Of a DNA stretch of 64,000 bases, positions 26,396 to 34,937 are shown in pieces. The DNA comes from Phytohabitans aurantiacus (GTDB lineage: Bacteria; Actinomycetota; Actinomycetes; Mycobacteriales; Micromonosporaceae), in assembly GCF_027923225.1 (NCBI RefSeq), contig NZ_BSDI01000031.1, positions 1 through 64,000 of the forward strand, read 5' to 3'. Made by a program: the position numbers and the translations under genes. The notes beneath the pieces are model-generated. The model had not been told where the DNA came from and did no database searches. It was given only the letters and a program-made list of their open reading frames with translations. The number at the start of each line of letters is the position of its first letter. Position 1 is the first letter of the stretch.

Positions 26396-27493
26396 ATGAC
26401 GGACCAGTCGAACGGCGCCAGCCGGGCGCCCACCATCTACGACGTCGCCCGCGTCGCGGGGGTCGCCGCGTCGACCGTGTCCCGAACCTTCTCGCGACCC
26501 GGACGGGTACGCGCCGAGACCGCCGAGCGGATCCGGCGTGTCGCCGTGGAGCTCGGCTACCACGCCAACCCGATCGGCTGGGCGGTGCCGGCGGGCCGCA
26601 CGTCGATGATGGCGCTGGTGATCTCGGATATCACCAACCCGTTCTCCAACCAGATCATCCACGGCGCGCACGCCGCCGCGGCCGAGGCCGGGTACTCGCT
26701 GCTGCTCGCCGACGCGCAGGAGTCCGTCCTGCGCGAGCGCGAGGTACTGGAACGGTCGATCTCCACCGTCGACGGCGTCGTGCTGGCGACCTCGCGGATG
26801 CCCGACGCGGCGATCCGCACGATGGCCAAGCAGCGACCGTTGATCGCGCTCAACCGGGCGATCGCGGACGTGCCGTGCATCGTCACAGACAACCCGCGCG
26901 GCATGCGCCGCGCGGTCGAGCACCTGGCCGCGCTGGGACACCAGCGCATCGCGTACGCCGCCGGGCCGGAAGCCTCGTGGGCGGACGGCGTGCGCTGGCG
27001 ATCACTGCGCACCGCGGCGACGGAGATGGGCCTGCAGGCGCGCCGGATCGGCCCGCTGGAGCCGACGATCGGCGGCGGCGCGGCGGCCGCGGCGGAGCTG
27101 TCGCGGCATCCCAGCACCGCGGTGATCGCCTACAACGACCTCGTCGCGATCGGCCTGATCCAGGCGCTCGCCGCGCGCGGGGTAGCGGTGCCGCGCGACG
27201 TCAGCGTCGTCGGGTTCGACAACGTGTACGCCGGCGAGCTGGTGACGCCGGCGCTCACCACCGTGGCCGCGCCCCTGCACGCGATGGGGCTCACCGCCGT
27301 CCGCAACCTGCTCGCGGTCATTCGCGGTGCCAGGCCGCACGCCCGGGAGCCGGTGATGCTGCCGTCCCGGCTCGTCGTGCGCGCGTCGACCGCTCACCGG
27401 AGGCGGAACAGGACCTCACCGGCCTGGGGGACGACGAGCGTGTCGGGGTCGGTGGCGAAGTCGTCGAGGTTGACGGTATCCGGGTCGCGATAG
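26396..27493 (+). CDS. LacI family transcriptional regulator (lacI-1)
   Basis: A 365-residue repressor. The N-terminal headpiece is TIYDVARVAGVAASTVSRTF (residues ~13-32), followed by the hinge and a sugar-binding domain (ALVISDITNPFSNQI, AYNDLVAIGLIQAL, VVGFDNVYAGELVTPALTTV). The family-typical end is near RLVVRAST. The last ~33 residues are the antisense of the convergent larA-like gene (100-nt overlap). An operator-like dyad sits just upstream. It probably governs the uronate genes, responding to a uronate or glycoside. Confidence 0.93.
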   Translation: MTDQSNGASRAPTIYDVARVAGVAASTVSRTFSRPGRVRAETAERIRRVAVELGYHANPIGWAVPAGRTSMMALVISDITNPFSNQIIHGAHAAAAEAGYSLLLADAQESVLREREVLERSISTVDGVVLATSRMPDAAIRTMAKQRPLIALNRAIADVPCIVTDNPRGMRRAVEHLAALGHQRIAYAAGPEASWADGVRWRSLRTAATEMGLQARRIGPLEPTIGGGAAAAAELSRHPSTAVIAYNDLVAIGLIQALAARGVAVPRDVSVVGFDNVYAGELVTPALTTVAAPLHAMGLTAVRNLLAVIRGARPHAREPVMLPSRLVVRASTAHRRRNRTSPAWGTTSVSGSVAKSSRLTVSGSR

Positions 27494-28626
27494 GCGAGGT
27501 TGGCGCCGCGCACGACGTGTTCGGGGATGCCGGTGGCGAGGGTGACGGTGACCCGGCCGTGTTCGCCGTGCGCCGCCGACCAGGTGCCGGCGCCGCGCAG
27601 GTGGGTGGAGTGGGCCAGTACGCCCCAGTGGTGGTGGGCGAACCGGTCCCACTGGCCGAGGAAGTAGTCGCGGCAGTGGTACCCGATCTGCTCGATCTCG
27701 GGGTGCATGGCCGACAGCCGGGTGATGTGCGGGGCGTAGAGGATGACCTCGCCGCCGTCGGCGACGACCGGCTCGACCTTGTAGAAGCCTTTCGCACCGG
27801 TCCACATGTCGTCGTACTTGGTCGGGATGACCGACAGCACCCGCCGCACCGGAGTGTCCATATAGGAGACGTGCGCCTCGGCGGACACGCCGGCGCACGC
27901 CGCCCACGCCTGTTCCGGTGGGCCGAACGCGGCGGCGTGCAGCGTACCGGTGCCGGATCGGACCACCAGGCACAGCGCGAGCCGCCGGCTCGGGATCAGG
28001 GCGGCGGCTTCGTCGATGAGCGCGCGTACCGGCGTCGTGCCGCGGGTGCCGATGATGGCGGCGCTGGTGATGAGGGCGCCCAACCAGTGCGAGAAGTCGA
28101 TGATCTGCTGGCCGGCGACGCCGGGGAAGAAGTACTTGTTGCCGCCGGAGAAGCCGACCACCTCGTGCGGGAAGACCGGGCCCATCACGATGCACACGTC
28201 ATGCTCGACGACGGCCCGGTTGAGCACCACCTCGACGGGGCGTTTCATGCGGCCCTCGGACAGCTGCGCCACCCGGTCGGCGTCGATGAAGCCCAGCGAC
28301 ACCAGGGCGGCGGGATCCCACCACTCGTGGTTGCGGATCGTCCAGCCGGGGTACGGGCCGCCGAGGTGGTCGCGCAGCTGCGCCTCGCTCATCGGGGCGT
28401 GGGTGCCGAGCGCCACCAGGACGGTCACCCGTGCGGCCCGCCCGCGCAGCGCCTCGTGGGCCGCGCCCAGCAGCAGCGGCAGCGGGCAGCTGCGGGTGGC
28501 GTCCGGGACCACGAGGCACACGCTGCGCCCGTCGAGGTCGGCCGCGGCCAACCGCTCGGCGACGAAGGCGCGCACTGCCTGGTCGTCGAGGATCTGCCCG
28601 GCACCGCCAAGAACATCAACCGCCAC
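27394..28626 (-). CDS. LarA-family nickel-dependent 2-hydroxyacid racemase/epimerase
   Basis: A 410-residue LarA-superfamily (DUF2088) protein. HEVVGFSGGNKYFFPG gives His154 and Lys164, and His180 follows in DFSH. The spacing equals that of His174, Lys184 (pincer-nucleotide attachment) and His200 (Ni ligand) in Lactiplantibacillus LarA, so it is probably active, needing LarB/C/E encoded elsewhere. The GTG start has an AGGTGGG site. It is divergent from uxaC with an operator-like site between. Characterised relatives include hydroxyacid racemases and aldonate 2-epimerases. The context suggests action on mannonate/gluconate. Confidence 0.88.
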   Translation of the reverse strand: MAVDVLGGAGQILDDQAVRAFVAERLAAADLDGRSVCLVVPDATRSCPLPLLLGAAHEALRGRAARVTVLVALGTHAPMSEAQLRDHLGGPYPGWTIRNHEWWDPAALVSLGFIDADRVAQLSEGRMKRPVEVVLNRAVVEHDVCIVMGPVFPHEVVGFSGGNKYFFPGVAGQQIIDFSHWLGALITSAAIIGTRGTTPVRALIDEAAALIPSRRLALCLVVRSGTGTLHAAAFGPPEQAWAACAGVSAEAHVSYMDTPVRRVLSVIPTKYDDMWTGAKGFYKVEPVVADGGEVILYAPHITRLSAMHPEIEQIGYHCRDYFLGQWDRFAHHHWGVLAHSTHLRGAGTWSAAHGEHGRVTVTLATGIPEHVVRGANLAYRDPDTVNLDDFATDPDTLVVPQAGEVLFRLR

Positions 28627-28679
28627 CGTCCCACCTTGACCACAACGACGCCGTCAAGGCAAGGACCGCCGGCAACAGG

Positions 28680-28695
28680 TGGCAACCGCTTGGCG
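28680..28695. promoter_or_regulatory. Degenerate LacI-type site between larA-like and uxaC
   Basis: TGGCAACCGCTTGGCG matches 13 of 16 positions of TGGCAACCGGTTGCCA and keeps the CG centre. A half-site GGCAACAGG lies just before it. It sits between the divergent larA-like and uxaC starts, so it could control both. Confidence 0.6.
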
Positions 28696-28725
28696 CCGCC
28701 TCCGCCCGGGCCAGATGCTCCGGGC

Positions 28726-30147
28726 ATGGTGACCGCGCGAGTACCCCTGACGCCGCACCCCGACCGACTCCTGCCGGTCGGCGGCGCCGTGCGCCCGATC
28801 GCCCGCCGGCTCTACGCGGCCGTGCGTGACCTGCCGATCATCTCCCCGCACGGGCACGTCGACGCCCGGATTCTGCGCGACGACACGCCGTTCACCGACC
28901 CGACCGCGCTGTTCATCCAGCCGGACCACTACGTGACCCGGCTGCTGCACGCGGGTGGCGTGGCGCTGGACCGGCTGGGTGTCGGCGAAGGACCGTTGCC
29001 GGAGGAGCGCGCCCGCGAGGCGTGGCGGCTGTTCTGCGCCAACTGGCCGCTGTTCCGTGGCACTCCGGTGCAGTACTGGCTCGCCAGCGAGCTCGCGGGC
29101 ATCTTCGGCGTCACCGACCGCCCGGACACCGCGGATCCCGACGCCCTCTACGACCAGATCGCCGCCCAGCTGTCCGATGTCCGGAACCGCCCCCGGGCGC
29201 TGCTGGACCGCTTCGGCATCACGTTCCTCGCGACCACCGACGATCCCGCCGACCCGCTCGACGCCCACGCCGCGCTCGCCGCCGACCCGTCCGTGCGGAC
29301 CCGCGTGGCGCCCACGTTCCGCCCCGACCGGTACCTGGAGGTGGCCGGCGCCGGATGGGTCGACGCGGTGAAAAACCTCGGCGCGGTCGCCGGCGTCGAC
29401 ACCGGCCACTACGACGGGTACCTGGCCGCGCTCGAACAGCGCCGGCGGTACTTCGTCGCGCACGGTGCGGTATCCGCCGACCACGGCCACGCCGACGCGG
29501 CGGCGATCCCGCTGGAGCGCGCCGAGGCCGCCCGCCTCTACGCCCAGGCCCTCGCCGGTGAGGTCACCGCGGCGGCGGCGACCGCGTTCCGCCGCCACAT
29601 GATCTTCGAGATGGCGCGGATGTCGTGCGAGGACGGCCTCGTCATGACCCTCCATCCGGGGGTGTACCGGAACCACCATCCGGCCACGCTCGCCGCGTTC
29701 GGCCCGGACACCGGCCACGACATCCCGACCACGGTGGAGTTCACCCGCGCGCTGCGGCCGTTGCTGGAACGCTTCGGCACCCACCCGAACCTGCACCTGG
29801 TGCTTTTCACCGTGGACCCGACCGTGTACGCCCGCGAGATCGGCCCCCTGGCCGGCTTCTACCCGTCGTTGTACGCCGGCGTGCCGTGGTGGTTTCTCGA
29901 CAATCCGGCCGCCATCCGCCATTTCCACGAGTCGGTCACCGAGATCGCCGGGTTCGGGCGGCTGTCCGGGTTCATCGACGACACCCGCGCGTTCTGCTCC
30001 ATCCCGGCCCGCCACGACATGGCCCGCCGGCTCGACGCCGGGTACCTGGCCGGGCTGGTCGCCGCGCACCGGCTCGACGAGGACGAGGCGCTGGACACCC
30101 TCACCGGCCTCGTCCGCGCACAACCACGGAAGGTGTTCAAGCTGTGA
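28726..30147 (+). CDS. uxaC: Glucuronate (uronate) isomerase
   Basis: A 473-residue cytosolic enzyme of the amidohydrolase superfamily that isomerises D-glucuronate to D-fructuronate (or galacturonate to tagaturonate). PIISPHGHVD gives the HxH metal site (His42, His44). Other UxaC segments are RLFCANWPLFRGTP, FTVDPTVYAREIGPL, YAGVPWWFLDNP and GFIDDTRAFCSIPARHD. The ATG at 28726 is the first credible start; a long upstream frame through other genes was discarded. The stop overlaps the uxuB start (GTGA). Confidence 0.96.
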   Translation: MVTARVPLTPHPDRLLPVGGAVRPIARRLYAAVRDLPIISPHGHVDARILRDDTPFTDPTALFIQPDHYVTRLLHAGGVALDRLGVGEGPLPEERAREAWRLFCANWPLFRGTPVQYWLASELAGIFGVTDRPDTADPDALYDQIAAQLSDVRNRPRALLDRFGITFLATTDDPADPLDAHAALAADPSVRTRVAPTFRPDRYLEVAGAGWVDAVKNLGAVAGVDTGHYDGYLAALEQRRRYFVAHGAVSADHGHADAAAIPLERAEAARLYAQALAGEVTAAAATAFRRHMIFEMARMSCEDGLVMTLHPGVYRNHHPATLAAFGPDTGHDIPTTVEFTRALRPLLERFGTHPNLHLVLFTVDPTVYAREIGPLAGFYPSLYAGVPWWFLDNPAAIRHFHESVTEIAGFGRLSGFIDDTRAFCSIPARHDMARRLDAGYLAGLVAAHRLDEDEALDTLTGLVRAQPRKVFKL

Positions 30148-31502
30148 AGCCCCTGCGCCGCGCCACACCGGCGCCGCCCGTCCGCGCCATCCACCTCGGC
30201 CTCGGCAACTTCTTCCGCGCCCACCAGGCCTGGTACACCGCCGCCGCCCCGGACGCCGCACGGTGGGGCATCGCCGCGTTCACCGGGCGCTCTCCGGCGC
30301 TCGCTGACATCCTGCGCGCCCAGGACACCCTCTACACCCTCGTCGTGCGCGGGCCCGACCGCGATGAGACGGTGGTGCCCGAGTCGCTGAGCGAGGTGTA
30401 CGCCGGCACCGACCACGACGCGTGGCGGCGGCTCTGGCAGCGGCCCGAGATCGCCCTCGCCACCCTGACCGTCACCGAGGCCGCCTACCGGCGTGGAGCC
30501 GACGGCGGGCTGGACGATACCGACGCCACGGTCCAGGACGACATCGCCGCCCTGCGCGCCGGCGAACCGCGGGACGTGCGGACCGTGCCGGGCCGGCTGG
30601 TCGCCGGGCTAGCGGCGCGGCGCGCGGCCGGTGGCGGCCCGGTCGCGATCGTCTCCTGCGACAACCTGCCCGACAACGCCGACGTCGCCGGCCGGGTCGT
30701 GCACGAGCTCGCCGGCCTCGCCGACCCGGCACTGGACCGGTGGATCGGCGACAACGTGTCCTTCGTGACGACCGTGGTCGACCGGATCACGCCCGCGACG
30801 TCCCCGGCCGACCTCGCCGCCGTGACACGCCTGACCGGTAACGCCGACGCCGTACCGGTCGTCACCGAGCCCTACCACGAATGGATCCTCAGTGGACACT
30901 TCCCGGCCGGCCGCCCGGCCTGGGACGCCATCGGTGCCCGGTTCGTCACCGACGTACTGCCGCACGAGCAGCGCAAGCTATGGCTGCTCAACGGCGGGCA
31001 CTCGCTGCTGGCGTACTCGGGCGGCGCCCACGGCCACACCACCGTGGCGCAGGCGCTGGCCGACCCGGTGTGCCGGCGGGCCCTGGAGCGGTGGTGGGAC
31101 GAGGCGGCGCGGCACCTGACGCTGCCCGCTGCCGAGATCGCGGCGTACCGCGCCGCCCTCGTGGAGCGCTGGTCCAACCCGCGCATCGAGCACCGCCTGG
31201 CGCAGATCGCCGCGGACGGCTCCCAGAAGATCCCGATCCGCATCCTGCCCGTCCTGCGCCTGTCCCGCGCCGAAGAACACCTGCCCGCCGGCGCCGTACA
31301 CGTGCTGGCCGCCTGGATCGGGCACCTGCGCGGCCGGTCCACGCCGATCCGCGACGCCGGCGCGGCACCGTTCGCCGCCGCGGCCGGCTCCCCACGGGAC
31401 GTACTCGCGCTGCTCGACTCCCAGCTGGCCGCCGACCGGGAGCTCGTGACCGCGCTCGACAACGAGCTGACCGCGCTCGACGGGGAGCGGGGGGCGTCGT
31501 GA
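30144..31502 (+). CDS. uxuB: Mannitol dehydrogenase family protein, probable fructuronate reductase
   Basis: A 452-residue NAD-dependent polyol/uronate dehydrogenase. The N-terminal IHLGLGNFFRAHQAWYT is the family dinucleotide motif; TEPYHEWILSGHFP and the catalytic-lysine segment DGSQKIPIRILP (near 360) follow. Directly after uxaC, the likely reaction is D-fructuronate to D-mannonate. A 4-nt overlap with uxaC and with the rhamnosidase downstream shows a tightly packed operon. Mannitol, arabinitol or tagaturonate use is possible but less consistent with the context. Confidence 0.92.
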   Translation: MKPLRRATPAPPVRAIHLGLGNFFRAHQAWYTAAAPDAARWGIAAFTGRSPALADILRAQDTLYTLVVRGPDRDETVVPESLSEVYAGTDHDAWRRLWQRPEIALATLTVTEAAYRRGADGGLDDTDATVQDDIAALRAGEPRDVRTVPGRLVAGLAARRAAGGGPVAIVSCDNLPDNADVAGRVVHELAGLADPALDRWIGDNVSFVTTVVDRITPATSPADLAAVTRLTGNADAVPVVTEPYHEWILSGHFPAGRPAWDAIGARFVTDVLPHEQRKLWLLNGGHSLLAYSGGAHGHTTVAQALADPVCRRALERWWDEAARHLTLPAAEIAAYRAALVERWSNPRIEHRLAQIAADGSQKIPIRILPVLRLSRAEEHLPAGAVHVLAAWIGHLRGRSTPIRDAGAAPFAAAAGSPRDVLALLDSQLAADRELVTALDNELTALDGERGAS

Positions 31503-34126
31503 CGGCCGGCGCTCCCTACGATCTGCGGATCGCCAGCGGCGGCGACCAGTTCCCGGTCGCGGAGCAGCGGCCGGCGCTGTCGTGGAAGCTGCCGCACGCC
31601 TGGACCGGCCAGGACGGCTACGACCTTCGCATCCGCGTCGACGGCGTCGAGCACGCGGTGGAGAACGTCGCCTCGGGCCGGCACCTGTTCGTGGAGTGGC
31701 CGCTGCCGCCGCTGCGGAGCCGGCAGTCCGTCGACTGGTGCGTCCGGGTACGAAGCGGCGGGCGGCAGTCGGATTGGTCGCCATGGCACGCGTTCGAGGC
31801 CGGACTGCTCGACGAGGACTGGTCCGCACGGTGGATCTCCCCGCACGAGGAGGGCGGCCGCCCGGCCTATGTGCTGGCCGGACACGTGCTTCTGCGCGAC
31901 GACATCGTGCGGGCACGGCTCTACGCCACCGCCCTGGGCGTCTACGAGGCGTTCGTGAACGGCACGCGGGTGGGCACGACGGAACTTTCGCCGGGGTCCA
32001 CATCGTACGGCGACACGCTCTACGCACAGGCCGCCGACGTCACCGAGCTGCTCCACAGTGGAGCCAACGAGCTGGAGATCCTGCTGTCGGACGGCTGGTA
32101 CCGCGGCTCCAACGGCACCTGGCGCAGGCGTGACGTGTGGGGCACCACCACCGGGGCGCGACTCCAGCTCCACGTCCTCCACGCCGACGGCATGGAAGTG
32201 GTCGCCGGCACCGGCCCAGGCTGGACCTCGCGTCCGAGTACCATCGTCGCGGCCGACCTCATGAACGGCCAGACGACCGACCTCACGGCGCCACCCGCGT
32301 CCGCGCGCCCCGTCCTCGTGGACGCCGTCACCGCCCCACCGATCAGCTGGTCACCGGCGCCGCCGGTACGGCGAATCGATCAGCTTGCCCCGCGCTCAGT
32401 GACCCGGCACGGCAGCGGCACGTGGATCGTCGACTTCGGACAGAACGCGTCCGGCTGGATCGCCCTCACCGACCTGGGACCGGCCGGCACCCGCACCGTC
32501 ATCGACCACGGCGAGCACCTGGACCCGACCGGCGACCTCACGACGGCGCATCTGGACAGCCAGAAGCCGGGCGAGCCACTGATCCCGTTCGTCCAGCGCG
32601 ACGAGGTCGTATCCGGCGGCCGCCCCGGCGAGGTCTTCGAGCCGCGGCACACGGTGCACGGGTTCCGGTACGCGCGGATCCGGCGCGACGGCGGCGACCT
32701 GGACCCGGCGGGCGTGCTCATGCGGGTGGTGCACACCGACCTTGAACCCACCGCCACCTTCGCCTGTAGCGACGACGACCTCAACCGCCTGCATGAGGCG
32801 GCGCGTTGGAGCTTTCGGGGCAACGCCGTCGACGTCCCGACCGACTGCCCGACGCGCGAGCGCCTCGGCTGGACGGGCGACTACCAGATCTTCGCGCCGA
32901 CGGCGGCACGGCTGTACGACGTCGACGGCTTCAGCCGCAAGTGGCTGCGCTCGGTCCGCGACGACCAGCTGCCCGACGGCCGGATCGTGAACTCCTCACC
33001 GGACTCCAACCGGCTGAAGGTCCACGACGACGCGATGGTCGACGGCATCACCGGTTCCGCCGGTTGGGGCGACGCCATCGTGCTCGTGCCGTGGGTGCTC
33101 TACGAGACGTACGGGGACACGACCGCCCTTGCCGAGAACTGGCCGGCGATGCGGCGATGGGTCGAGTGGGCCCTCGCGACCGCCCGCGACGCGAGGCACC
33201 CGTCGCGCGTCGAGCGCTCGGCCGAGCCGCTCGCGCACGAGGAGTTCATCTGGGACGGATCCTTCCACTGGGGAGAGTGGCTGGAGCCGGGGAAGCGCAT
33301 CGCGGACGACCCGATCGCCTGGTATATGGCCGACAAGGGCGAGGTGGGCACGGCGTACCTGTTCCGGTCGGTGCGCACGCTCGCGGCGATCGCGGACGTG
33401 CTGGGGCACACCGGTGACGCCGCCGGTTATCGCGAGACGGCGGAGAAGGTACGCGTCGCCTGGCAGCGCGAGTTCCTCGATGAGGAGGGCCGGACGAAAG
33501 CCGGCACGCAGGCCAGCTACGTGCGCGCCCTGGCGTTCGACCTGGTACCCGAGGATCTGCGCGAACGGACGGCCCGGCACCTCGCGGATCTGATCGAAGC
33601 CGCCGGCCGCCACCTCGGCACGGGGTTCCTGTCCACGGCGGACCTGTTGCCGGTCCTGGCCGACGCCGGCTACTCCGATCTCGCGTACGCCGTGCTGCTG
33701 CGGCGCTCGTCCCCGTCCTGGCTGGGCATGCTCGACCGGGGAGCGACGACCATCTGGGAAGACTGGGACGGCGTCGCCGACGACGGCACCGCCACGGCTT
33801 CCCTGAACCACTACAGCAAGGGCGCGGTCGTCCGCTTCCTGCACACCCACACCCTCGGCCTGCGGCAGGCACCGGGCTCGGTCGCGTGGACCTCCTTCGT
33901 CGTGGCTCCCGTGCTCCACGAGGCGGTCACGTGGGTCAGGGGCACGTTCGACAGTCCACAGGGGCGCATCGCTGTCGACTGGTCCATCAAGGACGGTCAT
34001 TTCGACATCTCGGTCGACGTGCCCGGGGGCGCCGAAGCGCAGATCCGGTTTCCGGACGGCGGCACCGTCCGTACCGGTCCGGGTCGCTTTCACGAAAGGA
34101 GACCATCGTGTCCACTGCGGACGTAG
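31499..34126 (+). CDS. GH78 alpha-L-rhamnosidase
   Basis: An 875-residue multidomain enzyme. N-terminal beta domains (residues ~1-330, including ALGVYEAFVNGTRVG and ILLSDGWYRG) precede the (alpha/alpha)6 catalytic domain (~420-790), with DCPTRERLGWTGDYQ and TTIWEDWDGV, and a C-terminal beta domain. These are hallmark GH78 segments with the acidic residues in place. There is no signal peptide, so it cleaves rhamnosyl oligosaccharides inside the cell. The GTG start overlaps uxuB. The 3' end overlaps the next SDR start by 19 nt. Confidence 0.94.
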   Translation: MTAGAPYDLRIASGGDQFPVAEQRPALSWKLPHAWTGQDGYDLRIRVDGVEHAVENVASGRHLFVEWPLPPLRSRQSVDWCVRVRSGGRQSDWSPWHAFEAGLLDEDWSARWISPHEEGGRPAYVLAGHVLLRDDIVRARLYATALGVYEAFVNGTRVGTTELSPGSTSYGDTLYAQAADVTELLHSGANELEILLSDGWYRGSNGTWRRRDVWGTTTGARLQLHVLHADGMEVVAGTGPGWTSRPSTIVAADLMNGQTTDLTAPPASARPVLVDAVTAPPISWSPAPPVRRIDQLAPRSVTRHGSGTWIVDFGQNASGWIALTDLGPAGTRTVIDHGEHLDPTGDLTTAHLDSQKPGEPLIPFVQRDEVVSGGRPGEVFEPRHTVHGFRYARIRRDGGDLDPAGVLMRVVHTDLEPTATFACSDDDLNRLHEAARWSFRGNAVDVPTDCPTRERLGWTGDYQIFAPTAARLYDVDGFSRKWLRSVRDDQLPDGRIVNSSPDSNRLKVHDDAMVDGITGSAGWGDAIVLVPWVLYETYGDTTALAENWPAMRRWVEWALATARDARHPSRVERSAEPLAHEEFIWDGSFHWGEWLEPGKRIADDPIAWYMADKGEVGTAYLFRSVRTLAAIADVLGHTGDAAGYRETAEKVRVAWQREFLDEEGRTKAGTQASYVRALAFDLVPEDLRERTARHLADLIEAAGRHLGTGFLSTADLLPVLADAGYSDLAYAVLLRRSSPSWLGMLDRGATTIWEDWDGVADDGTATASLNHYSKGAVVRFLHTHTLGLRQAPGSVAWTSFVVAPVLHEAVTWVRGTFDSPQGRIAVDWSIKDGHFDISVDVPGGAEAQIRFPDGGTVRTGPGRFHERRPSCPLRT

Positions 34127-34923
34127 CGAGCCACTCCCTGGCGCAGCTCGTGTCGTTGGAGGGCCGGCGCGCGGTCGTGACCGGCGGCGGTCGCGGACTC
34201 GGCAAGGCGATCGCGGCGCGGCTGGCCGAGGCGGGAGCCGACATCCTGATCGGCGACATCGACGAGCGACTCGCCGTGACCGCGGCCGAGCGCGTCGCGG
34301 AACGCCACGGCGTGCGGGCGGTCGGCGTCGCCATGGACGTCACCGATCCGGCGTCGGTCGCCGCGGCGGCCAACCGCGCGCTCGCCGACCTCGGCGGCCT
34401 GGAGATCTGGGTGAACAACGCCGGCATCTTCCCCAACGTCCCGCTGCTGGCGATGAGCGAGCAGACCTGGGACCAGGTGTTCGACGTGAACGCCCGCGGT
34501 GTCTTCCTCGGCGCGCGCGAGGCGGCACGGCGGATGGCGGCGGCCGGCACCGGTGGTGTCATCGTGAACATCGTCTCCACCGCCGGGTTCCGCGCCAGCG
34601 CGCCGGGTCTGGCCGCGTACGTCGGCTCGAAACACGCCGTCCGCGGCGTCACCCGGGAGATGGCCCTCGAACTCGCCCCGCTGGGCATCCGCGTGCTCGG
34701 CGTCGCGCCGAGCTACGTACCCACCGAGGGCAACCTGATTGCGGCCGCGGCCGCCGGCCTGCCGCTCGGCGACGCCCCGCCGACCGATCTCATGCTCAGC
34801 GGCCCGATCGGCCGCGCCGGCGTACCCGACGACATCGCCCGCGTCGTCCTGTTCTGCGCCTCCGACCTGTCCACCTTCATGACGGGCAGCACGCTGCTCG
34901 CCGACGGCGGCACCACCGCCTGA
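34108..34923 (+). CDS. SDR family oxidoreductase
   Basis: A 271-residue classical short-chain dehydrogenase. TGGGRGLGKAIA is the cofactor motif, NNAG follows, and the catalytic Ser-Tyr-Lys lies in STAG and YVGSK. An aspartate at the end of beta-2 (IGDIDERL) favours NAD. The GTG start has an AAAGGAG site and lies inside the end of the GH78 gene. In this island it may oxidise or reduce a sugar or sugar acid such as L-rhamnose, but this is inference. Confidence 0.9.
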   Translation: MSTADVASHSLAQLVSLEGRRAVVTGGGRGLGKAIAARLAEAGADILIGDIDERLAVTAAERVAERHGVRAVGVAMDVTDPASVAAAANRALADLGGLEIWVNNAGIFPNVPLLAMSEQTWDQVFDVNARGVFLGAREAARRMAAAGTGGVIVNIVSTAGFRASAPGLAAYVGSKHAVRGVTREMALELAPLGIRVLGVAPSYVPTEGNLIAAAAAGLPLGDAPPTDLMLSGPIGRAGVPDDIARVVLFCASDLSTFMTGSTLLADGGTTA

Positions 34924-34937
34924 ACGGAGTTCGCTCG

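Noticed and set aside
26347..28725. Long open frame upstream of uxaC
   Set aside because: It runs across lacI-1 and the antisense of the larA-like gene and has no family resemblance before 28726.
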